This document shows, in pieces, positions 6,430 through 15,333 of a DNA stretch of 64,000 nucleotides. Where the stretch lies: NCBI GenBank assembly GCA_964455395.1, contig CAYVWB010000018.1, positions 1 through 64,000 of the forward strand, in the 5' to 3' direction. The notes below the pieces were generated by a model that ran no database searches, had not been told where the DNA came from, and saw only the letters and a list, made by a program, of their open reading frames with translations. The position numbers and the translations under genes are program-made. Each line of letters starts with the position of its first letter. Position 1 is the first letter of the stretch. Origin of the DNA: CAYVWB01 sp964455395 (GTDB lineage Bacteria > Desulfobacterota > Desulfovibrionia > Desulfovibrionales > Desulfovibrionaceae).

Positions 6430-8957
6430 ACGCCGTCACCGTCCTCGTCGGCGCGCTGTTCCCGGTCGCCGTCTTTCTCCTCATCGTCGTCGTGCGTCAG
6501 CGCCGTGCGCTGCGTGCGCTGCGCGAGAAACAACGCCTCCTGGAAGCGATGTTGGACAACGCGCCGGACATCATCAGCCTCACGGATGAAGAGTGTCGCG
6601 AACACTACGTCAATACTCCGAGCGTGCAGCGCCTGGGCCTGGACGCAGCCGACCGCGCCGCTTCACCGCCGGAACAGGCCTTTCCCGAAGGCTACGTCAC
6701 GTGGCTGCGCGAACATGGCGCATGCCATCCCGCGCCATGTCGGTACGCCGGCCCCCTGCGCCGTCCGGATGGCTCCGAGGTCTGGCTGGAAGCCACGGCC
6801 GCGCCCGCCCGCTGGGAAGACGCCGACGGCGCAGTGCGGCGTGGCTGGACGCATTGTCTGCGCGACGAATCCCACGCCCACGCCGTGGAAGGAGTCGTGC
6901 GCCAGCAGGAAATGCGCTTGCGACGTCTCTTCCGGGAGCAGGCGGACGGCCTCCTCGTGGTGGACAGCCGCGGCGTGATCCGCTTCGCCAACGACGCTGC
7001 AGTCCGCATGTTCGGCGAGACCATTCCGGAGGATCACCCCGTCCAACCGCTGGAAGGCGCGCGTTTCGGCACGCCCGCGCACGAGGAAGCTTGCATCGCC
7101 AGCGACGCCGTGATCTGTCTGCTGGTGGAAAACGGCCGCCTCCACGCGGAGATGCGCTGCAGCGCCATCCAGTGGGACGGCGAGCCCTGCGCGCTCATCA
7201 CCTTGCGCGACATTAGCGACCGTCTCGCCTTGGAGGAAGCGCTGCGCCGCTCCGAAGAGCGCTACCGCGCCGTGGCGGAAAACACCTATGACTGGGAGAT
7301 GCTGCTCGCGCCGGACGGCGCAGCCCTGTTCTCCAGCGCTTCCTGCCAGCGCGTCTCCGGCTACGCCCCCGACGACTTCATGCACGATCCCGAGTTGCTG
7401 GAATCCCTGGTGATGGAAGGCGACCGCCAGACCTGGCGGACCTTCCTCCAGCTGGGCTCGGACAGCGGGCTGGAGAGCCTGGACTTCCGCCTGGTGCGCA
7501 AGGACAACGAAGTGCGCTGGATCTCCATGGCGTGCAACAAGGCCTTCGCGGTCGACGGCGAATTCCTCGGCACCCGCTGTTCCATGCGGGACGTCACCAC
7601 CCGCAAGCGCATGGAGATGGAGCTGCGCCGCCAGTCCCTGCACGACGCGCTCACGGGGCTCGCCAACCGCACTCTCTGTCTGGATCGGCTCCAGCGCGCC
7701 ATCACCCGCTCCAGGCGTCGCAAGACATACATCTACGCCGTGGTCGTCATCGACCTGGACCGCTTCAAAGTGGTCAACGAAAGCCTGGGGCACGCCTTCG
7801 GCGATGAAGTCCTGCGCGAAGCCGGCCGCCGCCTGCAGAGCGCCGTCCGCAGCATGGACACCGTGGCGCGCATCGGCAGCGACGAGTTCGCCCTCTTCCT
7901 GGATGACTTGAGCGCTCCGCGGGAAGCCATCGCCATCGTGAAGCGGGTGCGCCAGGCGCTCATCGCGCCTTACGTACAAGGGGAGCAGGACGTGCAGATC
8001 ACGGCGAGCATGGGCATCGTGCTGAGCCCCGTGGCTGAAGACATCACCGAAGCGGAACACGTGCTGCGCAACGCCGCCATCGCGCTCTCCCGCGCCAAGA
8101 GTCTGGGGCGCGACACCTACAAGGTCTTTGCGGAACGCATGCTGGACCAGGCCGTGGAGCGGCTCGCCATGGAGCGGGACATGCGCCGGGGCTTGGAGCG
8201 CGGCGAATTCTCCCTGGTCTACCAGCCATGCGTACGCCTGGAGGACCGCAGCCTCATCGGCTTCGAAGCGCTCATTCGCTGGCGCCATCCCGAACAGGGC
8301 ATGATCTCGCCGGGCCGGTTCATCCCCCTGGCGGAAGAGTCCGAGCTCATCCTGGACATCGGCCGCTTCGTTCTGGAACAAGCCACCGCCACCGCCGCCG
8401 CGTGGGCGCACGCCATCCCGGGGGCTGCAGCCTTCACGCTCTCCGTGAACATCTCCGGGCGGCAGTTTTCCTCGACGGATCTCGTGGAGCAGGTCCGCAG
8501 CGCCATCAAACGCACGGGCGTGGAGCCCCGCCAGCTCAAGCTGGAGATAACCGAGACAGCCATCATGACAGACGCCGAGACCGCCGTGGAAAAGCTGCGC
8601 CGGCTCAAGGCCTTGGGCATGACGCTCTCCATCGACGACTTCGGCACGGGGTACTCGTCCATGAGCTATCTCCAGCAGTTCCCCCTGGACAATCTCAAAA
8701 TCGACTTGAGTTTCATTCGCCTGATGGAGGTGAGCCCCGAAAACAAGGAAATCGTCAAGGCCATCCTGACCCTGGCGCATACGTTGAAGCTGGAGGTGGT
8801 GGCCGAAGGCGTGGAGACGCCTTCCCAGGAAAACGCGCTGAAAGCTTTGGGCTGTGAATACGCGCAGGGCTACCTCTTCGCCCGACCCATGGAGGAGCCG
8901 GACGCACGGGCCCTGCTCGCCGAAGCCGCCAGGGCGGCGCCCCCCCACGCACACTGA
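6426..8957 (+). CDS. Membrane PAS-GGDEF-EAL protein, likely c-di-GMP phosphodiesterase
   Basis: An 843-residue c-di-GMP enzyme. One N-terminal membrane helix (about 5-25) is followed by about three PAS-like segments (about 35-405), a GGDEF domain (about 410-570) and an EAL domain (about 580-835). The GGDEF signature reads GSDEF (484-488), a change in the second Gly, so cyclase activity is doubtful. The EAL domain looks complete: EAL at 614-616, NISGRQF, the ITET segment, IDDFGTGYSS, KIDLSF, EGVET and QGYLF. I infer a phosphodiesterase whose GGDEF domain may act as a GTP sensor. The ATG overlaps the stop of the chemoreceptor-like gene by 4 bases, so the receptor may control this enzyme directly; that link is inference. 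Confidence 0.93.
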   Translation: MNAVTVLVGALFPVAVFLLIVVVRQRRALRALREKQRLLEAMLDNAPDIISLTDEECREHYVNTPSVQRLGLDAADRAASPPEQAFPEGYVTWLREHGACHPAPCRYAGPLRRPDGSEVWLEATAAPARWEDADGAVRRGWTHCLRDESHAHAVEGVVRQQEMRLRRLFREQADGLLVVDSRGVIRFANDAAVRMFGETIPEDHPVQPLEGARFGTPAHEEACIASDAVICLLVENGRLHAEMRCSAIQWDGEPCALITLRDISDRLALEEALRRSEERYRAVAENTYDWEMLLAPDGAALFSSASCQRVSGYAPDDFMHDPELLESLVMEGDRQTWRTFLQLGSDSGLESLDFRLVRKDNEVRWISMACNKAFAVDGEFLGTRCSMRDVTTRKRMEMELRRQSLHDALTGLANRTLCLDRLQRAITRSRRRKTYIYAVVVIDLDRFKVVNESLGHAFGDEVLREAGRRLQSAVRSMDTVARIGSDEFALFLDDLSAPREAIAIVKRVRQALIAPYVQGEQDVQITASMGIVLSPVAEDITEAEHVLRNAAIALSRAKSLGRDTYKVFAERMLDQAVERLAMERDMRRGLERGEFSLVYQPCVRLEDRSLIGFEALIRWRHPEQGMISPGRFIPLAEESELILDIGRFVLEQATATAAAWAHAIPGAAAFTLSVNISGRQFSSTDLVEQVRSAIKRTGVEPRQLKLEITETAIMTDAETAVEKLRRLKALGMTLSIDDFGTGYSSMSYLQQFPLDNLKIDLSFIRLMEVSPENKEIVKAILTLAHTLKLEVVAEGVETPSQENALKALGCEYAQGYLFARPMEEPDARALLAEAARAAPPHAH

Positions 8958-8963
8958 AGAACC

Positions 8964-8997
8964 GCCTCGGGGATGCGGCCGCGTACCCGGCCGAGGC
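8964..8997. terminator. Hairpin between convergent genes
   Basis: GCCTCGG (8964-8970) pairs with CCGAGGC (8991-8997), with further GC-rich pairing inside the loop. There is no U-tract. It lies just past the EAL stop and between convergent genes, so it could slow transcription from either side. Confidence 0.3.
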
Positions 8998-9116
8998 CTC
9001 CGCTGACGCCGCCAACCGACGGTGCATCCCGGCCACAGCGGCCAACCCGACCGCGCGCGAATTCACCCCTCCGAAGACGTCCCCCGGCGGCGCGCAGACG
9101 CGCTGATCGCCCCGGC

Positions 9117-9962
9117 TTACCCCGACACGCCGGGCGAAACCGTCCCACACGGCGTGGGGTCGCCCTGCAGCTTGGCGAGCCCGTGCGCCAGCGCCGGCGC
9201 CACCGCCTGCAGGTTCTCCGTCACGGCTCTGGGGCTGCCCGGCAAGGCGAGCACCAGGCTGCGAGCCAAGGCGCCGGCCACGGCGCGGGTCAGACTCCCC
9301 GTGGGCGTCTTGGCGAGGCTGGCAGCGAGCATGGCTTGCTCCACGCCGGGGAGCCGCCGTTCCAGAATGGGCGCCAGGGCCTCCGGGGTGACGTCCGAAG
9401 GGGCGAGGCCCGTCCCCCCCGTGGTCACCACGAGGTCGTAGCGCTGGATGGCGGCCAGGTTCATCACCAGGGCGCGCAGGGCGCCTTCGTCATCCGGCAG
9501 CAGAAAGCCCTGGACCAGGTCGAGACTCAGGTGTGGCGCCAGGACTTCAGCCACGGCGGGTCCGCTCTTGTCGGCGCGTTCGCCGGCGGCGGCGGAATCG
9601 GAAAGCGTCACCCAGGCCAGGGCGTAGCCGCGTTTGGTCACCACGCACTCCATCCTGCCGGCGGGGATGGCGCGCAGGGCCTTGGCCCACAGCCCCCGCA
9701 CGGCGTGCGCGCCGTCGCCAGCCAGAGGCGCAGGCGGCAGCCACCCCACGGCCAGGGTTTCCAGCACGGGGTCCATGCGGGGCGCGTCCGCTGGCGCCAG
9801 CCGGGCGCCCACGCCCAGGCCCGCCGGCAGAAAGGCCTCCACGTGATGCCCCGGCGCAGGCGTCGTGGAGAGAAACACGAGCTCCCCCACAGCCAGGGGA
9901 CGGTCCGGATACACGGTGGCGGCCATGTCGCCGCCGGGGATGAGCAGAGGTGGGGTTGTCAT
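9117..9962 (-). CDS. Molybdopterin-binding (MogA/MoaB-fold) protein with N-terminal extension
   Basis: 281 residues. The C-terminal part (about 120-281) has the MogA/MoaB fold used in molybdopterin adenylylation: VTLSDSAAAGERADKSGP at its start, the GGTG loop in VVTTGGTGLAPSDVTPEA, and LPGSPRAVTENL near the end. The first 110 residues are an extra domain, rich in predicted beta strands, that ordinary MogA (about 160-195 residues) lacks. It may bind the cofactor or a partner; I cannot name it with confidence. I prefer the ATG at 9962; a TTG at 9989 in the same frame would add nine residues, and neither has a clear ribosome-binding site. The gene is transcribed divergently from rfbA. Sulfate reducers need molybdopterin or tungstopterin for formate dehydrogenases and related enzymes. 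Confidence 0.82.
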   Translation of the reverse strand: MTTPPLLIPGGDMAATVYPDRPLAVGELVFLSTTPAPGHHVEAFLPAGLGVGARLAPADAPRMDPVLETLAVGWLPPAPLAGDGAHAVRGLWAKALRAIPAGRMECVVTKRGYALAWVTLSDSAAAGERADKSGPAVAEVLAPHLSLDLVQGFLLPDDEGALRALVMNLAAIQRYDLVVTTGGTGLAPSDVTPEALAPILERRLPGVEQAMLAASLAKTPTGSLTRAVAGALARSLVLALPGSPRAVTENLQAVAPALAHGLAKLQGDPTPCGTVSPGVSG

Positions 9963-10081
9963 ACCACACGTCTTAGCGTATCGACCCAAGCCAACGCAAC
10001 ATGTGCGACGCGCTCCGACGGATTTCCGCCTCCGTCACGAACAAGATCGCGCGTCGCCAAAGCGCTCCAGGAACGCGATTC

Positions 10082-10972
10082 ATGAAAGGCATCATCCTCG
10101 CCGGGGGCTCCGGCACCCGGCTCTATCCGCTTACCCGCGGCGTCTGCAAGCAGCTGCTGCCCATCTACGACAAGCCCATGATCTATTACCCGCTCTCCGT
10201 GCTCCTGCTCGCGGGGATTCGGGAAATCTGCATCATCTCCACCCCTTTGGACCTGCCTCGCTTCGAAGCCATGTTCGGCGACGGCTCCCAGATGGGCGTG
10301 CGGTTCGAGTACGTGGAGCAGCCCGAACCCGAAGGTCTGGCGCAGGCCTTCATTCTTGCCGAGGAGTTCCTCGCCGGGGACTCCGTCTGCCTCGTGCTCG
10401 GCGACAACATCTTCTACGGCGGCGGCCTCTCCAGAATGCTCCAGCGCTCCACCACGCTGGACAAAGGCGGCGTGGTCTTCGGCTACAAGGTCCACGACCC
10501 CGAACGCTACGGTGTGGTGGAGTTCGATGCGCAGTGCCGAGTGCTCTCCATCGAGGAAAAACCGACCACGCCGAAGTCGAAGTACGCAGTCACGGGCCTC
10601 TATTTCTATGACAACCAAGCCCCCGCCATCGCCAGAACGCTGACCCCTTCGGCCCGCGGCGAACTGGAGATCACCGATCTGAACAACGTCTACCTGCAGC
10701 GCGGCGAACTGGCCGTGGAGTTCCTCGGCCGCGGATATGCGTGGCTGGACACGGGCACCCACGACTCCCTCCACCAGGCGGCTTCCTTCGTCCACACGGT
10801 GCAGGCGCGCACCGGCGCGCTCATTTCCTCCGTGGAGGAAATCGCCTACCGCATGGGCTACATCGACGCCGACCAGCTCAAGGCCCTGGCCAAGCCCATG
10901 CTCAAGAACGATTACGGCCGCTACCTTCTCCAGGTGGCCGAGGAAGGCCCGGACGTCTGCGTCTACGACTAG
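10082..10972 (+). CDS. rfbA: Glucose-1-phosphate thymidylyltransferase
   Basis: RfbA/RmlA, 296 residues, a normal length. It joins dTTP and glucose-1-phosphate into dTDP-glucose, the first step of dTDP-rhamnose synthesis for cell-surface polysaccharides. Visible motifs are the nucleotide-binding GIILAGGSGTRLYPLT, KQLLPIYDKPMIYYPLS, the metal-binding VLGDNIFYG, EEKPTTPKSKYAVTGLYFYD and RGYAWLDTGTHDSL. The ATG at 10082 matches the family start. rfbB, rfbC and rfbD are not in the window, so this gene stands apart from a complete rhamnose operon. A nucleotide-sugar dehydrogenase at 37784 is the only other surface-sugar gene seen here. Confidence 0.95.
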   Translation: MKGIILAGGSGTRLYPLTRGVCKQLLPIYDKPMIYYPLSVLLLAGIREICIISTPLDLPRFEAMFGDGSQMGVRFEYVEQPEPEGLAQAFILAEEFLAGDSVCLVLGDNIFYGGGLSRMLQRSTTLDKGGVVFGYKVHDPERYGVVEFDAQCRVLSIEEKPTTPKSKYAVTGLYFYDNQAPAIARTLTPSARGELEITDLNNVYLQRGELAVEFLGRGYAWLDTGTHDSLHQAASFVHTVQARTGALISSVEEIAYRMGYIDADQLKALAKPMLKNDYGRYLLQVAEEGPDVCVYD

Positions 10973-11444
10973 CGGCTCCCACTCTGGAAAACGACTGCCC
11001 GGTGGAACGCGCGCCACACGCGCTCCGCTCTTTCCAATGATCCCGGGAAAGCGTACGCGTAGCCTTGGGGCGCCTGCCGTCTCGCGCGCGACGCTCCGGA
11101 CGCGGACCCGGAATGACCTGGAGCCCGGGGACGCCCTGGAGCCCGAGGACGCTGCGTCGCCTCAGTGGGTGAAGACGGTCATGACGGTAAAGACGGCGAG
11201 AGGCTGCCTATGCCGTCCCTCTGGAATGCGGGAATCTGGGGATGCCATGCGCGTGGGCTGCGTGATGGCGGAGGGGGCTGTCGTTGGCCACAACGCACGC
11301 ACCGGCGCGCAACAGCCGGCGCAACGACGCCGCGACGTCAGAATGAGGATGATCCAAGGAAGACGCCGCCGCGGTCTGCCGGACGCGGACCGGGGCGGCG
11401 GGGACGGACTGTGAAGAGGACGACGACCGGGGCCGTGCGGCGGC
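10973..11444. other. Gene-free interval after rfbA
   Basis: This 472-bp interval has no open frame with a plausible ribosome-binding site and protein-like composition. It contains a short imperfect direct repeat around 11118-11151 (GGAGCCCGGGGACGC / GGAGCCCGAGGACGC). I see no clear terminator or RNA gene. Confidence 0.4.
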
Positions 11445-11600
11445 CTAGTGGTGGTCCAGGTGGTCGCCCTTGAAAATACGGTAGATGGCGGTGGTGACGA
11501 TGATCGCCATGTAGACGAAAATGCCCCCCACGCCGATGATGCCATACGTGGTGGAATGGGTGATGTTGTACCAGAGTTCAGCGAGAATGTTCATTTCCAT
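11445..11600 (-). CDS. Small single-pass membrane protein (51 aa)
   Basis: A 51-residue protein that I do not recognise. It has a polar aromatic N-terminus (MEMNILAELWYNITHSTTYG), one strongly hydrophobic segment (about residues 20-40, Gly/Ile/Val-rich, with VYMAIIVTTAIY), then a basic stretch (RIFKGD) and a His-rich tail (HLDHH). The ATG at 11600 is preceded by GGAG at a suitable distance. The positive charges after the helix favour an N-out, C-in orientation. The gene stands alone between rfbA and rlmD, on the opposite strand from both. The composition looks like a real membrane miniprotein and might be a small subunit of a transporter or respiratory complex, but no partner is adjacent. The His tail could bind metal; that is speculation. 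Confidence 0.65.
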   Translation of the reverse strand: MEMNILAELWYNITHSTTYGIIGVGGIFVYMAIIVTTAIYRIFKGDHLDHH

Positions 11601-11711
11601 GGCGGCCGTCTCCAAAGTTCGTTCGTTATTTCACAGGGCGTTGGCCTTCTTTTTTTCCTCGAATGGGCGCGATTGTCAAGCCGACCTGCGCAAGCCCGCA
11701 AGGAGTTGACC

Positions 11712-13178
11712 ATGCAACACGACAACGAGATTCCCGAACACGCCCAGGGCGATGCGTCTGCGCGCGACCAGCGCCCGCCACTGCAGCAAGCCGAGGTCTT
11801 CGAGGCTGCCGTGGAAAGCCTCGCCAACAGCGGCCAAGGCGTGACGCGCGTGGGCGGCATGGTCGTGTTTCTGGACCGCGGCCTCCCCGGCCAGACCGTC
11901 CGCGCCGAGGTCGTTCGACTCAGGAAACGCCACGCCGAAGCGCGCACCCTCGCCGTGCTCGCCCCTGCGCCGGAGCAGGTGGAGCCCTTTTGCGTCCACT
12001 TCGGCGCCTGCGGCGGCTGTCTCTGGCAGGATCTCGACTACCCCGCCCAGCTGGCATGGAAACGCCGCCACGTGGAGGAAAGCTTCAAGCGGCTCGGCGG
12101 TCTCGGCGAAGCGAGTCCGGAGCCATGCCTGCCCTCCCCCGAGACCCGCCACTATCGCAACAAGATGGAATTCGCGTTCGCCAACGCGCCGGACGGTCTC
12201 GCCCTCGGTCTCTTCCGGCGCGCTTCCCATGAGGTCCTCAATATCAGCGAATGCTGGCTGCAACACCCCCTCACGGTGGAAATCGTCGCTTTCGCACGCG
12301 AACACTGTCGGGAGAGCGGCCTGCCGGCCTTCACCCCGGGCCCCGCAGGAAGACACGGCTTCTGGCGATTCCTGAATCTGCGCCTGAACCACGAGGGCCG
12401 CTTCCAGGTCAACCTCATCACTGCGGACGACTCCCAGCGCGACCCCGCCGTGAAGGCCTTCGCCACAGAGCTCATGGAGGCTTTCCCGGAGGTGGCGGGG
12501 GTGGTGCACTCCATACGCCGGCATCGGGCGGCCGTGGCCATCGGCGAGCGTACGCACATGAACTACGGCGAGCTCAAGTTGCCCATGCGTCTGGGCCCGG
12601 ACCGCCCCCTCAGCGACCCCGCCGCCCTGATGCTGGAGGTGAGCGCCAACGGCTTCTTCCAGCCCAATACGGGAGCCGCCGCCGCGCTGTACGGTCTCGT
12701 GGAGGAAATGGCCGGCCTCACCGGGAAGGAGCTGCTCTGGGACGTCTTCTGCGGCTCCGGCGGCCTGGGGCTGTGGCTTGCGCCCAAGGCCGGGCGGCTG
12801 GTGGGTTTCGAGATCAGCCGCGACGCCGTGCGCGACGCCCGCGCCAACGCCGAGCGCCTGGAGGCCGCGGGCCGGCCCATGCCCCCGCATGGCGTGGAGT
12901 TTCGTCCCGGGGATGTGGAAAAGATGCTCTTTCGTGAACGCCAGCTCGCCGACGTCATGGTGCTGGACCCACCCCGCGGCGGCGCCCCCCGCGCCGTGAC
13001 GGCGGCCATCGCCGAGGGCGGCCCCCCGCGAGTCATCTACGTTTCCTGCAACCCGGCCACCCAGGCCCGGGACTTGGCGGAGCTCGCCGAAACATACGTC
13101 ATCGCCCGCATTGCGCCGGTGGATCTCTTCCCACATACGCCACATGTGGAGAACGTGGTCCTGTTGGAGCGTCGATGA
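11712..13178 (+). CDS. rlmD: 23S rRNA uracil-5 methyltransferase (RlmD family)
   Basis: TRAM-domain RNA methyltransferase of the RlmD/RumA group, 488 residues. It transfers a methyl group from S-adenosylmethionine to C5 of a uridine in 23S rRNA. A TRAM domain occupies about residues 25-85. Cysteines of the iron-sulfur site follow (CVHFGACGGC), then HYRNKMEFAF, a SAM-binding loop (WDVFCGSGGLGLWLA), DPPRGG, and the catalytic Cys in YVSCNP. The ATG at 11712 has an excellent ribosome-binding site (AAGGAG), and the preceding 264 bases of open frame lack protein character. The 3' end overlaps the antisense remains of a cation/proton antiporter. Specificity for U1939 (RlmD) rather than U747 or another site is not certain; bacteria with a single copy sometimes modify both. 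Confidence 0.92.
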   Translation: MQHDNEIPEHAQGDASARDQRPPLQQAEVFEAAVESLANSGQGVTRVGGMVVFLDRGLPGQTVRAEVVRLRKRHAEARTLAVLAPAPEQVEPFCVHFGACGGCLWQDLDYPAQLAWKRRHVEESFKRLGGLGEASPEPCLPSPETRHYRNKMEFAFANAPDGLALGLFRRASHEVLNISECWLQHPLTVEIVAFAREHCRESGLPAFTPGPAGRHGFWRFLNLRLNHEGRFQVNLITADDSQRDPAVKAFATELMEAFPEVAGVVHSIRRHRAAVAIGERTHMNYGELKLPMRLGPDRPLSDPAALMLEVSANGFFQPNTGAAAALYGLVEEMAGLTGKELLWDVFCGSGGLGLWLAPKAGRLVGFEISRDAVRDARANAERLEAAGRPMPPHGVEFRPGDVEKMLFRERQLADVMVLDPPRGGAPRAVTAAIAEGGPPRVIYVSCNPATQARDLAELAETYVIARIAPVDLFPHTPHVENVVLLERR

Positions 13179-13760
13179 TGCGTTCGGACGGCGCATCCGG
13201 CTTCGCTGCGCCCGTGACCAGCGCGGCGACGGCGCTCGCCCCGGTGACAGCCTGTGCGATGGCGAAAAGCACGCTGAACACGATGACGCCCCATACGTCA
13301 TCCACGGCCACCACGCCCAACAGGGTGCGCGAGAAAGGGCCGTCCGCCTGTTGCTCGCGGATGACCTCCACCGTGGCGGCGGGGTCCGTTGCTGCAGCGA
13401 CGCCGCCCACCACCAGCGCCGTGGGCAGCCCCACGCCCAAGGCCCACAGGCCGCCAGCCACCACGCCGGAAGTGGCCACGGCGATGGAGTACGCCGCCAC
13501 GGCCACGCCATGACCGCGTCTTTGTCGGGGTCGCAGTTTCTCGCCCAGCAGAAAGCCGATCATGAAGAGCGCCACATCCCCAGCCGCGCCCAGCCAGGGT
13601 TCCTCCCCCGTGATGAGTCCCAACCCCGCCGGCCCCACGCCCACGCCCAACAGGAGCAACAACGTGACCCGCGGCAACGCCGAGCGCCTGCTGAGGGCGT
13701 CCACGCCCAGACTCGCGAGCATCAGCCCGCCACGGTCACCAGCCAGAGATGTTCCTCCAT
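13099..13760 (-). pseudogene. Decayed cation/proton antiporter fragment
   Basis: Remains of a CPA-family sodium or potassium/proton antiporter. A clear start exists at 13760: ATG preceded by AAGGAG, giving MEEHLWLVTVAG. That frame stops after 12 codons at 13722-13724, and the family sequence continues one frame over (LMLASLGVDALSRRSALPRV, then GVGVGPAGLGLI). A single missing base near 13725 explains this. The antiporter homology runs through GGVAAATDPAATVEVIREQQ and LLGVVAVDDVWGVIVFSVLF, then ends about halfway through a normal protein of roughly 400 residues. The rest of the frame is antisense to the end of rlmD. Two independent lesions (frameshift and lost C-terminal half) argue for a pseudogene. 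A short product starting at 13722 cannot be excluded. Confidence 0.75.
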
Positions 13761-14031
13761 GGGACTCCTTCAGTTTCTCTGCGCCGTCCGCCCCTTGCGG
13801 CCGGGACGCGCATGGCGTATTTTCCCTGCATGCTAACAGAGCCGCGCCGCGGTTGTCGTCGATTCGAAGTCGCCGAGGCCTGCGTCTCCCCCAGCATTCC
13901 CCGACCGGGCCCCCAGTGCTCCCCGCCCGGTCCTTGAGGGTTTCCAGAGCGTTCACTGACGGCCATCCGGCGCCATCCGGCATCGTGGTCGTCATCAACC
14001 TGCACACCCCGGCTCGCACGCCTCGCTCATC

Positions 14032-15318
14032 ATGTCGTCATCCCCGTCAAGCCCCACCTCGTCGTCGCATGGACCACTCTCCCTGGTGGGTGGACTCCGT
14101 GTGGCTGCGCGTGTCATGGGCTCGGCGTGGCGCGCCACGTGGGCGTTCAAGCTGCGAGGCCTCTTCGTGATAGCCGCGGTGGCGCTGGGCATCGCGAGTC
14201 TCACCCTCATCGTGGCCGCGGTGGATGGCGCGCAGAAGAAAGCCCGTGAGGTGGTGGATCGCTTCGGCCCGGACGCCGCCTTCATCCTTGGCGGCGACAT
14301 CCAGAGTCGGGCTGTGGGCAAGCGCACGTTGACCCTCTCCTGGCGGGACGCCGAGACCCTGCGACAGTCCTTGCCGGGGGCGTACCAAGTCATCCCCATG
14401 CGGGCGAAGCGTAATGTCCAGATGCGATACGCAGGCCGGGGCTACAGCCTGCAGACCGTCATCGGCGCCACGGCGGATTACGCTGACGCGTGGGACTGGC
14501 CCCTCGTCGCCGGTCGTGACCTCACCGAGCGGGACGTGGCGCTGGGCGCCAAGGTGGGGCTCATCGGCGACGCGCCGGCGCGTGAACTCTTCGGCGAGGC
14601 TTCCCCCCTGGGACGCACCGTCTTCGTGGACGATCTGCCTATCCAGATCGTCGGTCGGCTCAGCTACCGCGGCGGAGAAACCGGGGGCGGCTCTTCCATC
14701 GACGAACGGCTCATCATCCCCCTCACCACCCTCACCCAGCGGTTCAACATGGATCGCAAATACTTCCGGGCGCTGCGGGTGAAGTTTCACGATCCCGAAT
14801 ACATGGACGCCCACGAAGCGAACCTGCGGTCCCTGCTGCGTCACTTGCACGATCTCGGACCCGGCGAACCGGACGACTTCACCATCCTCACTCCGGAGAC
14901 CATCCTGCGCTTTCTCTCCATGCTGACAGGGAGTCTGGTGGCTTTTCTGGGCGTCACCGCCACGGCGGCCATTCTGGTGGGAGGCTTCGTGCTGGCGAAC
15001 CTCTTCTACCTGAGCGTGGCCGAACGCACCCAGGAGATTGGTTTGCGCAAGGCCATGGGCGCGCGCCGCCGGGACATCACCTTGCAGTTCCTCACGGAAG
15101 CGACGCTTCTGACGCTGGTCGGCGCCGTGTTCGGGGTGGCCTTGGGCGCGGGCCTGGGCAAGATCCTCACCCGTCTGGATATTCTGGAGATAGAGCTCTC
15201 GGCGCGGGTGCTGTTCTACGCTTTCGCAGCCTCGCTGGCCGTGGGGGTGGCCTTCGGACTGCAGCCGGCGCGACGGGCGGCCGCCATGGACCCCATTGAA
15301 GCCTTGCGCGGCGGATGA
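14032..15318 (+). CDS. ABC transporter permease, MacB/FtsX type
   Basis: 428-residue permease of the MacB-like family. Members work with a LolD/MacB-type ATPase as mechanotransmitters, moving lipoproteins, peptides or antibiotics rather than importing nutrients. There is one membrane helix near residues 45-65, a large periplasmic MacB_PCD-type domain (about 65-285), then three helices at the C-terminus. These include the FtsX-type segment AERTQEIGLRKAMGARRRDI, and the protein ends LQPARRAAAMDPIEALRGG, as is typical. No cognate ATPase gene is adjacent, so the partner must lie elsewhere. The start at 14032 lacks a convincing ribosome-binding site and begins with a Ser/Pro-rich stretch; a later start nearer residue 29 (MGSAWRATW) is possible. 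The next gene begins 15 bp downstream, suggesting co-transcription. Confidence 0.88.
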   Translation: MSSSPSSPTSSSHGPLSLVGGLRVAARVMGSAWRATWAFKLRGLFVIAAVALGIASLTLIVAAVDGAQKKAREVVDRFGPDAAFILGGDIQSRAVGKRTLTLSWRDAETLRQSLPGAYQVIPMRAKRNVQMRYAGRGYSLQTVIGATADYADAWDWPLVAGRDLTERDVALGAKVGLIGDAPARELFGEASPLGRTVFVDDLPIQIVGRLSYRGGETGGGSSIDERLIIPLTTLTQRFNMDRKYFRALRVKFHDPEYMDAHEANLRSLLRHLHDLGPGEPDDFTILTPETILRFLSMLTGSLVAFLGVTATAAILVGGFVLANLFYLSVAERTQEIGLRKAMGARRRDITLQFLTEATLLTLVGAVFGVALGAGLGKILTRLDILEIELSARVLFYAFAASLAVGVAFGLQPARRAAAMDPIEALRGG

Positions 15319-15333
15319 TAGGGCATTGCGACC

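Noticed and set aside
11162..11545. A 127-codon minus-strand frame after rfbA
   Set aside because: It overlaps the better supported 51-residue membrane protein and is mostly Arg/Pro/Ser from GC-rich DNA.
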